Assembly: GCF_003363155.1 (NCBI RefSeq) | Contig: NZ_QRBE01000003.1 | Coordinates: 1-64,000 of the forward strand | Direction of reading: 5' to 3' | DNA: 64,000 nt | Source of the DNA: Dyella monticola | GTDB lineage: Bacteria > Pseudomonadota > Gammaproteobacteria > Xanthomonadales > Rhodanobacteraceae | Shown: piece after piece, positions 51,802-60,379 of the stretch | How positions within the stretch are numbered: position 1 is the first letter of the stretch | How the letters are laid out: the number at the start of each line of letters is the position of its first letter | The notes under the pieces: model-generated | Told to the model about the DNA's origin: nothing | The model's database searches: none | The model's input: only the letters and a program-made list of their open reading frames with translations | Position numbers and translations under genes: made by a program

Positions 51802-54528
51802 ATGCGTTTGCCAAGGGCAATATCAGGGGCAAAGCGTGTGACGTGGAGACGTCGTGCCTTGCTGCCATCTCTTATCGTCGGTGCGCTTGCGCCTGCTGCG
51901 GCACATGGTGCCGCGGCGGCAGCCGGCCCTGGAGGTGCGGACCCTGCTACCGGCTTCGATCCAGCCGTATTGTTTGATCCGACGCTCTTCCCCGGTGGTG
52001 GGGAAACACAAGTCGATTTGTCGCGCTTTGAGAAGCCTGGTTATGTGGCGCCGGGTACCTATCGCGGGGACATTACCGTCAACCAGGTCTGGCGCGCGCG
52101 CGAGGATTTCGAGTTTGTCGCGGGAGCTGGTGATAATTCGCAGCTTTGTTATGACGCCGCCTCACTTTCCCGCTATGGCATCGATCTGGCAAAGCTCAGT
52201 GCCGACCCGGCCCATGCGCCGCGTAAAGTCATGCCGCATGGAAAGTTCTGCGGCGACATTAGTGACTACGTGCCGGGCGCCACAGCGAGTTTCGACGGAG
52301 GCGAACAGTCGCTGTCGCTGTCCGTGCCGCAGATTTATATGTCGCGCGACGCGCGCGGTTACGTCGATCCTTCCCAATGGGATGCGGGCATCAATGCGGA
52401 CGTCTTAGGTTATGACGTCAACCTTTATCGCAGCGGGCCCAATGCGCGGCAATATGCCAACGGTTATATCGGGCTCAACAATTCGTTGAGCTTGGAGTCA
52501 TGGCATTTCAATCACACCGGCTCGCTTGGTTGGACGCAAGGACGGGCGGCGCGGTACCAAAACACGGCCACCTACCTGCAACACGATATTCCTGCATGGC
52601 AGGCCCAGTTCGTAGCCGGCGAGACCTTTACGCCGGGCGACTTGTTCGACAGCGTTCGCATACGCGGCGTGCGCATGTATGCGGACGACCGCATGCTTCC
52701 GCAGTCGATGCGCGGCTACGCGCCTGTGGTGCGTGGCGTTGCCGAAACCAACGCGCACGTCGTGATCCGCCAAAATGGCTACATTATCTATGACACCACC
52801 GTCGCGCCCGGGCCGTTCGTCATCGATGACTTGTTCCCCACCGGCTACGGTGGCGATCTGGATATCGAAATTACCGAGGCGGATGGGCGTGTACGCCATC
52901 TCACCCAGGTTTATTCGGCAGTGCCGCAGTTGCTTCGTCCAGGGCAGCAACTATGGAGTGTTACCGCAGGGCGTGTCGAGCAGACCGGCATGCGCAATCT
53001 GCCCATTATCGGCCAGGCCACCTACCAGCGCGGTCTCAATAACTGGGTAACGAGCTACGGTGGTGCGACTGCGGGCGCGGGTTATCAATCTGTCTTGGTC
53101 GGCAATGCGTTCAATACACCCATCGGCGCACTTTCCGCTGATGTGACTTATGCCGGTAATCGCGCGCCGGGAGTGGCGGCGACTAGTGGCTATGGTCTGC
53201 GCCTGGGTTACAACGAGAATTTCACCAGCACCGGCACCAATCTCGGTATTGCGGCGTACCGATATGCCACGCCGGGCTTCGTGGGTCTCAGTGACGCCAT
53301 GGTATTGCGCGATGCCGCGGCGCGCGGTCAGGCCAACCTCGTGCTACGCCAGCACACGCGCATGGATATCACTGTCGCCCAGTCGCTGGGTGACAACTGG
53401 GGGCAGTTATATCTCAATGCCTCATGGCGCAATTATTGGAACGGCGGCGGTCGCCAGGTGGATTTCAATGCGGGCTACTCCAATCATTGGAAGTCGCTGA
53501 CCTACAGCATTTCCGCCACGCGAACGCGTGACAACCTGTCCCCGCGTCTGCCAGGCCAAGCTGCGCTCGGCCAAATGCTGCCGGTGCAAGACGGAGGTTA
53601 TTTCACTTCCGATACTGCCAACACGGTGCGCGATACGCGTTTGATGCTTACGTTCACGCTACCGCTGGGGCGCACGGATAGCGCGCCATTGCTTTCCACC
53701 GTAATTAACCGTTCGCGGCTCGGCGGCAATAGCAACCAGACGTCAATCAGCGGATCGCTTAGAGCCGATAAACGCTTCACTTACAACGCCTCGATCGGTC
53801 GCAGCGGTGGCGCTATGCAGGGTTCCCTCAGCGGCGCGTACATGGGTACGCGCGGCAATATCAATGGATCCTACAGCCAGGGTGCAAGTTACCGGCAAAT
53901 GGGTTTCGGGGGCAGTGGCGCGTTAGTGGCTCACGCCGGTGGTGTCACGTTTTCGCAGCCGACCGGCAGCACGATTGGCCTGATCGATGCGCCAGGTGCC
54001 ACGGGGGCGCAAAGCAGCAACGCCGCCGTAGACGGGCGCGGCTATGCAGTGGTCGCCAACCTCATGCCGTATCAGCTCAATACCATCGAGCTCGATCCCA
54101 AGGGCGCGGCGGCCAACGTAGAACTGCAAAGCTCCACCCAGAGCGTTGCGCCACGCGCTGGCAGCGTTGTGCGTTTGCAATACAAGGTGGATAGCAGTCA
54201 GCTATTGCTGATTGATGCCACCAAGCCCGATGGCGGCCCGTTACCGTTTGGCGCGGATGTATTGAATGAAAAAGGCGACACGGTCGGTGTCGTGGGTCAG
54301 GCCAGTCGATTGGTCGTTCGCGGTGTGGAAGCTTCCACGATCCTCACCGTACGTTGGGGCGCAAACGCAAATGAGAGTTGCCATCTGTCGGTTGATATTC
54401 CATCAAAAGCGAAGGGCGCGCGGAGCGGTACTCAAATGCTGCAATCGACGTGTGGCGCAACAGCGTCGATCGGTTCCATGGTCACGCAGCCGTTAACGGA
54501 TGTATCGGCGCACGACGCGCGTCCATGA
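51802..54528 (+). CDS. Outer-membrane fimbrial usher (FimD/PapC family)
   Basis: 908 residues. The ATG at 51802 (GGAGAA nine bases before) gives a signal-like N-terminus. N-terminal periplasmic domain (about 85-200; DLSRFEKPGYVAPGTYRGDI), 24-strand pore, plug/middle domain (GYAPVVRGVAETNAHVVIRQNGYIIYDTTVAPGPF, about 310-345) and two small C-terminal domains (about 760-880) are all present, so it looks complete. Its start is 123 bases past the chaperone stop. Confidence 0.93.
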   Translation: MRLPRAISGAKRVTWRRRALLPSLIVGALAPAAAHGAAAAAGPGGADPATGFDPAVLFDPTLFPGGGETQVDLSRFEKPGYVAPGTYRGDITVNQVWRAREDFEFVAGAGDNSQLCYDAASLSRYGIDLAKLSADPAHAPRKVMPHGKFCGDISDYVPGATASFDGGEQSLSLSVPQIYMSRDARGYVDPSQWDAGINADVLGYDVNLYRSGPNARQYANGYIGLNNSLSLESWHFNHTGSLGWTQGRAARYQNTATYLQHDIPAWQAQFVAGETFTPGDLFDSVRIRGVRMYADDRMLPQSMRGYAPVVRGVAETNAHVVIRQNGYIIYDTTVAPGPFVIDDLFPTGYGGDLDIEITEADGRVRHLTQVYSAVPQLLRPGQQLWSVTAGRVEQTGMRNLPIIGQATYQRGLNNWVTSYGGATAGAGYQSVLVGNAFNTPIGALSADVTYAGNRAPGVAATSGYGLRLGYNENFTSTGTNLGIAAYRYATPGFVGLSDAMVLRDAAARGQANLVLRQHTRMDITVAQSLGDNWGQLYLNASWRNYWNGGGRQVDFNAGYSNHWKSLTYSISATRTRDNLSPRLPGQAALGQMLPVQDGGYFTSDTANTVRDTRLMLTFTLPLGRTDSAPLLSTVINRSRLGGNSNQTSISGSLRADKRFTYNASIGRSGGAMQGSLSGAYMGTRGNINGSYSQGASYRQMGFGGSGALVAHAGGVTFSQPTGSTIGLIDAPGATGAQSSNAAVDGRGYAVVANLMPYQLNTIELDPKGAAANVELQSSTQSVAPRAGSVVRLQYKVDSSQLLLIDATKPDGGPLPFGADVLNEKGDTVGVVGQASRLVVRGVEASTILTVRWGANANESCHLSVDIPSKAKGARSGTQMLQSTCGATASIGSMVTQPLTDVSAHDARP

Positions 54529-54734
54529 ATCATCCATCTTGGCAGTTGCAGTGCGGCCAACGATTCATTTGAAAGTACATAACTAACGCACCGAGTGCAG
54601 AACGCATGAGTACGATGTCGATCATTACGGTCCATTTAAGGTTCATATAAACCAACCATGTTTGCTCAACCGTCCATGAAACATATCGAACGAACATTCA
54701 CCGTGTCACCCACTCCTATTGGATTTGCCAAATC

Positions 54735-55289
54735 GTGAATACACAGACTACTAATCTCCGCATCAAACCCCTGGTTGCCTTGGTCGTCTTGTTGGCTGCG
54801 GGTGGATTCGCACACATCGCGCCGGCGCAGGGTACCGGATCGGCCACTGTCAATGTCACGGGCAACATCACCGGTGATTGCTCCATCACTGCCGGAAGCA
54901 CGGTAGCACTCAACATTGGCTCGATACCCGCGGCCAATCTGCCATCGGTAGGTTCCACCTCCACGGCCAGCCCCGCGCAGAACATCACCATCACCTGCAC
55001 AGCCAACCCCGGCATCACCATGACTTTGAACGGTACGCAGTTAGCCGGTCAGCCCAACACCGTATTGCAGTTGAGCAGTAGCGGCGCAGGTGCGGCGGGC
55101 GGCGTGGGCGTGCAGATTCTCAACAACGGCACCGGCACCCCTACCACGGCACTCCAAATTGGTGCGAGAAACACTATTCCCACGGCCGCTACCGTGACCA
55201 TACCCGTCGCGGCGCGTTATTACCGTGCCGGCGCGGTGACCGCAGGTACGGCCAATGCGACCGCGACGCTGAATTTTACGTTCAATTGA
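54735..55289 (+). CDS. Fimbrial subunit, single domain (paralogue A)
   Basis: 184 residues, GTG start. A signal peptide ends near IAPAQG; pilin domain with Cys in GDCSITAG and ITCTANPGITMT; C-terminus ATATLNFTFN. Very similar in layout and motifs (TCTANPGITMT, GVGVQILNNGTGTPTT) to the next gene, indicating tandem duplication. Confidence 0.83.
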   Translation: MNTQTTNLRIKPLVALVVLLAAGGFAHIAPAQGTGSATVNVTGNITGDCSITAGSTVALNIGSIPAANLPSVGSTSTASPAQNITITCTANPGITMTLNGTQLAGQPNTVLQLSSSGAGAAGGVGVQILNNGTGTPTTALQIGARNTIPTAATVTIPVAARYYRAGAVTAGTANATATLNFTFN

Positions 55290-55317
55290 TTCAGCGAAAG
55301 CCACGTCAACAGCTAAT

Positions 55318-55896
55318 TTGAAGCGATTTTCCGTGTATACACAAAACGTCACACATCAGGCCAAGCATTTTCTTCTTGTTGCGCTGTCGCTGGCGGGATC
55401 GGGTATGGCAGGCACCGCACTTGCACAAAGCGCGGCGGTAACGGCCACGGGCGACATCAGCAGTTCGTGTTCTTTCACTTCCAGCGGCGTTGTCACACTC
55501 AATATCGGTCAGGTGCCCATCGGTGTCTTTACACGCCCGGGCGCCATCTCCAACGCCAGCGCGCCGGACTTCATCGTTCTTACGTGCACGGCCAATCCTG
55601 GCATCACGATGACCATGACGGGAACGCCGGCAGGCAACGGTGCACCGGATTCGGTGCTCGCGTTGGCCCCAGGAAGCGGGGCGGCAACGGGGGTGGGCGT
55701 ACAGGTACTCAACGATGGCACCGGTAACCCCACGACACCGCTGATTTTGAACGCCGTAAACACCGTTAATCCCGGTTCGTGTAATACGGGATGTTCGGTG
55801 CGAATTCCGGTGGTGGCGCGCTACTACGCCATCTCGAGCGCTGTGACGACGGGTGCGGGCAACGCCACGGCAACGTTGAACTTCACCTTCAACTGA
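55318..55896 (+). CDS. Fimbrial subunit, single domain (paralogue B)
   Basis: 192 residues, apparent TTG start. A signal peptide (HFLLVALSLAGSGMAGTALAQ) is followed by the pilin domain with Cys in SSCSFTSS and LTCTANPGITMT, an extra Cys pair (NPGSCNTGCSV) and the C-terminus ATATLNFTFN. Sister of the gene before it, 28 bases away. Confidence 0.82.
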   Translation: MKRFSVYTQNVTHQAKHFLLVALSLAGSGMAGTALAQSAAVTATGDISSSCSFTSSGVVTLNIGQVPIGVFTRPGAISNASAPDFIVLTCTANPGITMTMTGTPAGNGAPDSVLALAPGSGAATGVGVQVLNDGTGNPTTPLILNAVNTVNPGSCNTGCSVRIPVVARYYAISSAVTTGAGNATATLNFTFN

Positions 55897-56098
55897 TGCT
55901 GCGTCTGCTGCGCAGAAGGCTGCCCGCGGGGTGCGCTTTCGCAGGTGTGGGACAAAGACTTGCAGTTGAGCGAAGTGTCGCCAAGAGCGTCACTGTCCAG
56001 GCACAAGAAAAAAGCCATGCCTGCGTCATGGTTCAGCGGCGAATAAGTACGTCGGCAATACGGCAGCTTGCCAACGGCTGCAATCATAAAGGTTCTCT

Positions 56099-56650
56099 AT
56101 GCGAGCTATAGCACTTACAACGAAAGGCGCATGCTTGATCGCGCTGGCCCTGACGGCTTTGACCGGCATTGGCGAAGTATCCGCCCAAAGCAACGCGGTC
56201 AGCATCAACGGAAGCATTATCGCCAACACCTGCACGCTGAATACGCCCAATCTGACGGTTGACCTGGGGCAGGTAAGTGTTGGCGCAATCATGGCGGTTG
56301 GTGTGGGCTCACCCATTCCAGCATCCACGCCAGTCACTATCCAATTGACCTGCCAGGCGGGCGCCAATGTCGCGATGACCATGCAGGATGCCGCCACGCC
56401 CGGCTCTACCTTGCCCTACATCGCGCTCACCCCGGCAACGGGTGTAGCAGGGGGCGTAGGTATTCAGCTTGCGCGCGCCAGCGACAACAGCGCGGTGCCT
56501 TTGGGCCCGAATGCTCAATGGACCGTCGCCACGAACGTGACTGCAGGTGTTTTAAGCATCCCGTTGCAGGCGCATTACTACCGTACCGCCTCAGGTGTGG
56601 GCAGTGGCGCTGCCAATGCAGGGGCGTTGTTCACGCTGGAGTATCCATAG
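56099..56650 (+). CDS. Fimbrial subunit, single domain (third minor subunit)
   Basis: 183 residues. Signal peptide MRAIALTTKGACLIALALTALTG...VSAQ, pilin domain with Cys in NTCTLNTP and LTCQAGANVAMT, C-terminus GALFTLEYP. More divergent than the previous two. It is the last gene of the fimbrial group; it has no extra lectin domain and so is not a classical two-domain tip adhesin. Confidence 0.82.
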   Translation: MRAIALTTKGACLIALALTALTGIGEVSAQSNAVSINGSIIANTCTLNTPNLTVDLGQVSVGAIMAVGVGSPIPASTPVTIQLTCQAGANVAMTMQDAATPGSTLPYIALTPATGVAGGVGIQLARASDNSAVPLGPNAQWTVATNVTAGVLSIPLQAHYYRTASGVGSGAANAGALFTLEYP

Positions 56651-57049
56651 CGCGAGCTTCGCTCGGCTGTTCGCCGCACGGGCCTGGAGTAGTTTGACGG
56701 GTCCATGGAACATGGCCTTGGACTGGATCGATCGGGCTACTGCTTGAGTCCGTCGCCCACTTGCGCCGGTAACCCGCGCTTAGTCCCGCAGGTGTAACGG
56801 CATGAGCTGGATCCATTGATCATCAGATGATGGACTGCATCATCCCGGTACATAGTGTCGCCGTGCCATGTACAAGCGATGCATGCGGGTTGAAATTATT
56901 ATCGCCACAGTGTCGCGATTCGATTTGTTCCGAACGTCTTCACGCGACAAAACGACGAATATTCAATTATTTGTCGCGGAATGATCGGGTGAGAATTTCT
57001 ATAAAATGTTCTTGGTTGGATCGATTTGGCGCGAATAATCACCGTTGAT

Positions 57050-57460
57050 GCACGCTTCGCAAGCGTGCAATAAAGCGCCATCGATACGAATTCGCAATCA
57101 TTGTCGACCTGTACGCCTGTAGCTATGGTCTGACCACTGCGAAATATTTCGAGCGCGGCCGGAATCTTTTCTCCGCGTATGTCCCGCGCCAATCGCGATC
57201 GCCAGATTATCGCCGTTACATCGTCGATGACGGTTAGCCCATACAAGCGTCGACCACCGAAGAGCGACGCGAACATGAAATCCACGCGAAAAAGCTGAGC
57301 TGGCGCTGCGAGCAAAGGCCGCTCCAGCTGCATTACCGCCGCGGGTGCTTCATGCACCGATTAAAACCCGCCGAACGGACCGACGATGGATACGCTCGCG
57401 GTTCGCCGGGCGGCCTTTACGTCGACGCAAAACATGGATGCGTCGCGTGCCGCATAGTAA
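57050..57460 (-). pseudogene. IS3-family transposase (OrfB) remnant, frameshifted
   Basis: Two pieces in different frames: GTRRIHVLRRRKGRPANRERIHR, the usual HTH-side segment of IS3 OrfB, then QLFRVDFMFASLFGGRRLYGLTVIDDVTA...VDNDCEF, the start of the DDE integrase core with two of the three acidic residues. The catalytic Glu region and all else are lost. It lies between the fimbrial and type III secretion regions. Apart from this relic and the hairpin at 57717, nothing is supported between 56651 and 57804. Confidence 0.75.
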
Positions 57461-57716
57461 GTGCATTAGGCCATCCCACTCATGCGTACGATCCTCATCG
57501 CTTTCCGCAATGGATGGCTGCATGGGAGTACCACCTCCCGTCAGGGATAACCGTATGAGGGTGCAGGCGAAACACGCACCGACACTGTAGGTCTTCTGTA
57601 AGTGTCGACCAAGGCCTTGTGTTAGATCGGCCTGAGGGCTCCTTTTCCAATACCTCCTGCAACAACGATTTGCCAAGGATCGGAGGGTTTTAAGACAACG
57701 CTATATATATATAACG

Positions 57717-57762
57717 CCATGGACGTGGACATATAGGCAACTATAAGTCCAGACGTCCATGG
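57717..57762 (+). promoter_or_regulatory. 46-base hairpin upstream of the ribbon-helix-helix gene
   Basis: Outer arms CCATGGACGT / ACGTCCATGG (10 bp perfect) with inner arms GGAC..ATAG / CTAT..GTCC. A TATATATATA run lies just upstream. Its symmetric form would suit binding by a dimeric ribbon-helix-helix protein, such as the one encoded 42 bases on. Confidence 0.6.
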
Positions 57763-57804
57763 AGAATGGACGCTACAAGAAAAATAATTAATAGGAAGTG
57801 GCGT

Positions 57805-58173
57805 GTGAGTAGTGAGTTTCTCTCAGTTGAAAACGATAAGGCGTGGTTTTCGTTTAAATCAGGTAAGTCATCGTCGGCTCTATTGGAAGGCCTTGATAAA
57901 AAGCTGACTGAACCGCGACCTAAATCCATTCGCCTCGACGGGATGTCGACGTGTGTGCGCCTGGAAGGGGTTTATTGGGCCATTTTGAAAACCATGGCTT
58001 CATATAACGAAATGACAACCAATGTATTGCTGACTGCGATGGATCGTGAGGTGCAGTTACGTCTTGGAGGCGCCAAGAACTTCAGCTCGCTCATTCGTGT
58101 CATGAGCACGACGCAGCTTCTCAGGATGTGTCCAGACGAAGTGGTGACGAAGGTCATGCAGAACATCGAATGA
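57805..58173 (+). CDS. Ribbon-helix-helix domain protein (RHH_4-like)
   Basis: 122 residues. The central segment PKSIRLDGMSTCVRLEGVYWAILKTMASYNEMTTNVLLTAMD matches the RHH_4 pattern (short beta-strand, two helices), followed by AKNFSSLIRVMSTTQLLR. The start is a GTG at 57805 because AGGAAG lies seven bases upstream; an in-frame ATG at 57766 has none. Probably a small DNA-binding protein. Convergent with the type III secretion block; no gene is seen in 58174-58571. Confidence 0.65.
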   Translation: MSSEFLSVENDKAWFSFKSGKSSSALLEGLDKKLTEPRPKSIRLDGMSTCVRLEGVYWAILKTMASYNEMTTNVLLTAMDREVQLRLGGAKNFSSLIRVMSTTQLLRMCPDEVVTKVMQNIE

Positions 58174-58571
58174 GTGAATCGGGCTAACAGGCGCGCGTGG
58201 CACGATGCGCCATGGACCCCCGTGGAGCGATGGGACGTTTCCCGCGTTAGCGCGCGACCATGGGTGCCCGTATCTTGTTTGCGTAGCGGGCCTTCTTGCG
58301 ATGGAGAGTGGGTGATGTACGCATTGATCTGGCGCATGCATGGCATGCTGTTCATAGCGCAGGCACGTAGTGCGATGTGATCAGTTTTTTTGCACGAATG
58401 CGTAATAGGTTTTCACGGCGATCGCGCAAGCGATCACGCTGGATGTTGCGTGTCTAAGGTAAGCGTCTTATCAACTTGGCGGCAAGATGGGCGAGATAAG
58501 TGCCTGGGTTGCCCGTGCCCTAACAGGGTGTTTTCAGGTGCTATGAAACAAGGCATTTTAACAACGATGGA

Positions 58572-59015
58572 TTAATGGTCAATCTCGTACCAATTTTCCG
58601 CGAGAATGGCGCTTGCCCGGCGCTCGATCTTCGCATAGGCGTCTAACCTTTCTTCCATGGCGGACAATTTTTCTTTCGCCTTAGATAATTCAAGGGCGAT
58701 TGACTGGCATTGCTCTCGTTTTGCATCCGCCTGCGCGTGCGTGCGATGCAGTTCGACATCCATGGCGCGAAGCATGTTTCGATAGATATGGATGCTTCCA
58801 GGACGGCCGGAGATGATCTCCATACAGGCTGTACGGACCGCCTGCATCTCCTGCTCGATATGGCTTACTTTGTCCGAAAGCAGCTCGATCTGCTGCTGGG
58901 TATCCTGAAGACAGGAAGTCAGCTTCTGCACCTGTGCATCGATCCGCCGACAGCGAATGGTCGCAATCGTACTGAGTTCGCTCCTTGCGATGGCTAAAAT
59001 CTGCGCGCGCTGCAT
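58572..59015 (-). CDS. sctO: Type III secretion stalk protein SctO (YscO/HrpO-like)
   Basis: 147 residues, almost wholly helical and predicted to form two long coiled coils (about 25-65 and 85-130), as in the YscO/FliJ stalk that links the ATPase hexamer to the export gate. Identified mostly by size, coiled-coil form and its position right after sctN. Confidence 0.75.
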   Translation of the reverse strand: MQRAQILAIARSELSTIATIRCRRIDAQVQKLTSCLQDTQQQIELLSDKVSHIEQEMQAVRTACMEIISGRPGSIHIYRNMLRAMDVELHRTHAQADAKREQCQSIALELSKAKEKLSAMEERLDAYAKIERRASAILAENWYEIDH

Positions 59016-59059
59016 CCTGCGTTCCTTCGATGGGGTGCAAAGTCAGGTTCCGGCGGACG

Positions 59060-60379
59060 TCAGGAGACCTGTGTAAGCATATTTAATGATGTTATGGTCT
59101 TTTGCCAATCGCGATGCTCGTGCGAGGGCTGGCGCAGTAAATCGCCGATCGCGTCCTTTTTCAGCACAGCCTGGTCCAGCTCTCTGTCGGAACCTTGGCG
59201 ATATTCACCGAGCCTGATCAGCATTTCCGATTTTCTATAATCGGCCATCCATTTTCTGACCCGGTTGGCCATGGCAACGTGCTCGGGTCTGCAGACGTTA
59301 TGCATGACGCGGCTCTTGCTTGCCAGAACGTCAATCGCCGGATAGTGACCGGCTGCCGCCAGTTCGCTGGATAAAACCAAGTGGCCATCGAGTAGCGAGC
59401 GGGCTTCTTCGCAGATCGGATCGCCGCCGTCCTCATCCTCGGCCAGCACGGTATAGAACGCCGTGATCACGCCGCGAGTGAGTCGCCCGGAACGCTCGAG
59501 CAGCCTGGGCAGCGCCGCAAATACGCTGGGCGGAAATCCTCTACGCGCCGGGGGTTCGCCAGCGGCCAGCCCGACTTCCCTTAGCGCTCGCGCGAATCGC
59601 GTCAGGGAGTCGAATAAAAGCAGAACGTGTTTTCCCTCTTCGCGCAAATCTTCAGCGATGGCCGACGCAGTTTGCGCGGCCTTGATGCGCTCCGCGGCAG
59701 GTCGGTCCGACGTGGACGCGACGACGATTGCACGGTTGAGCGCATGTTCGCCGAGTGCGTGCTGAATGAACTCCTGGACTTCTCGTCCACGTTCGCCGAT
59801 AAGCGCCACCACGACGGCATCGACCTTCGAAAACCGGGCAAGCATCGATAGCAGCGAGGTCTTGCCGACGCCGGCCGGCGCAAAGATGCCTACTCGCTGT
59901 CCCACTCCGCACGCAAGCAGCGCGTCGATGGCGCTGATGCCTGTTTCGAGATGGCTGTCGATCACGGGTCGATCCATGGGCGATGGGATCTGCTCTTCGA
60001 CGGAATACTCGCTCGGAGCCGTTATGGGCCGGCCGTCCAGCGGACGACAGAAACCATCCACCACACGGCCCAACAGTGCGTGGGCCTTCGGAATGAGCAG
60101 GCCGCCGCCCGTGGCTTCGACCATGCTTGCCGACGACAAACCGGTCATGGGGCCCAATGGCATCACAATCGTTTGACCGCCTTCCATGCCAACGACCTCG
60201 CCGAACAAGCCAGGATCGGAGGACGATGAATAGATGCGGCAAAGATCGCCCACGCGCAGTTGCACGCCGACGACACGAATCAAGGTTCCTACTGCCGATA
60301 CGACCTTGCCACCTTGCCGCACCGGCGCAACCGATTGCTCCTGTGTACCTTTCCATCCTGCATGAACTGGTTCAATCAT
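59060..60379 (-). CDS. sctN: Type III secretion ATPase SctN
   Basis: 439 residues. Walker A GVGKTSLL (about 168-175), Walker B-type LLLFDSLTRFARAL, and the DELSD-like region QEFIQHALGEH; the F1-type N-terminal barrel and C-terminal helical domain are complete. The hexamer unfolds and feeds substrates to the export gate. The ATG at 60379 has GGAG nearby and overlaps the sctV stop by eight bases. Confidence 0.95.
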   Translation of the reverse strand: MIEPVHAGWKGTQEQSVAPVRQGGKVVSAVGTLIRVVGVQLRVGDLCRIYSSSSDPGLFGEVVGMEGGQTIVMPLGPMTGLSSASMVEATGGGLLIPKAHALLGRVVDGFCRPLDGRPITAPSEYSVEEQIPSPMDRPVIDSHLETGISAIDALLACGVGQRVGIFAPAGVGKTSLLSMLARFSKVDAVVVALIGERGREVQEFIQHALGEHALNRAIVVASTSDRPAAERIKAAQTASAIAEDLREEGKHVLLLFDSLTRFARALREVGLAAGEPPARRGFPPSVFAALPRLLERSGRLTRGVITAFYTVLAEDEDGGDPICEEARSLLDGHLVLSSELAAAGHYPAIDVLASKSRVMHNVCRPEHVAMANRVRKWMADYRKSEMLIRLGEYRQGSDRELDQAVLKKDAIGDLLRQPSHEHRDWQKTITSLNMLTQVS

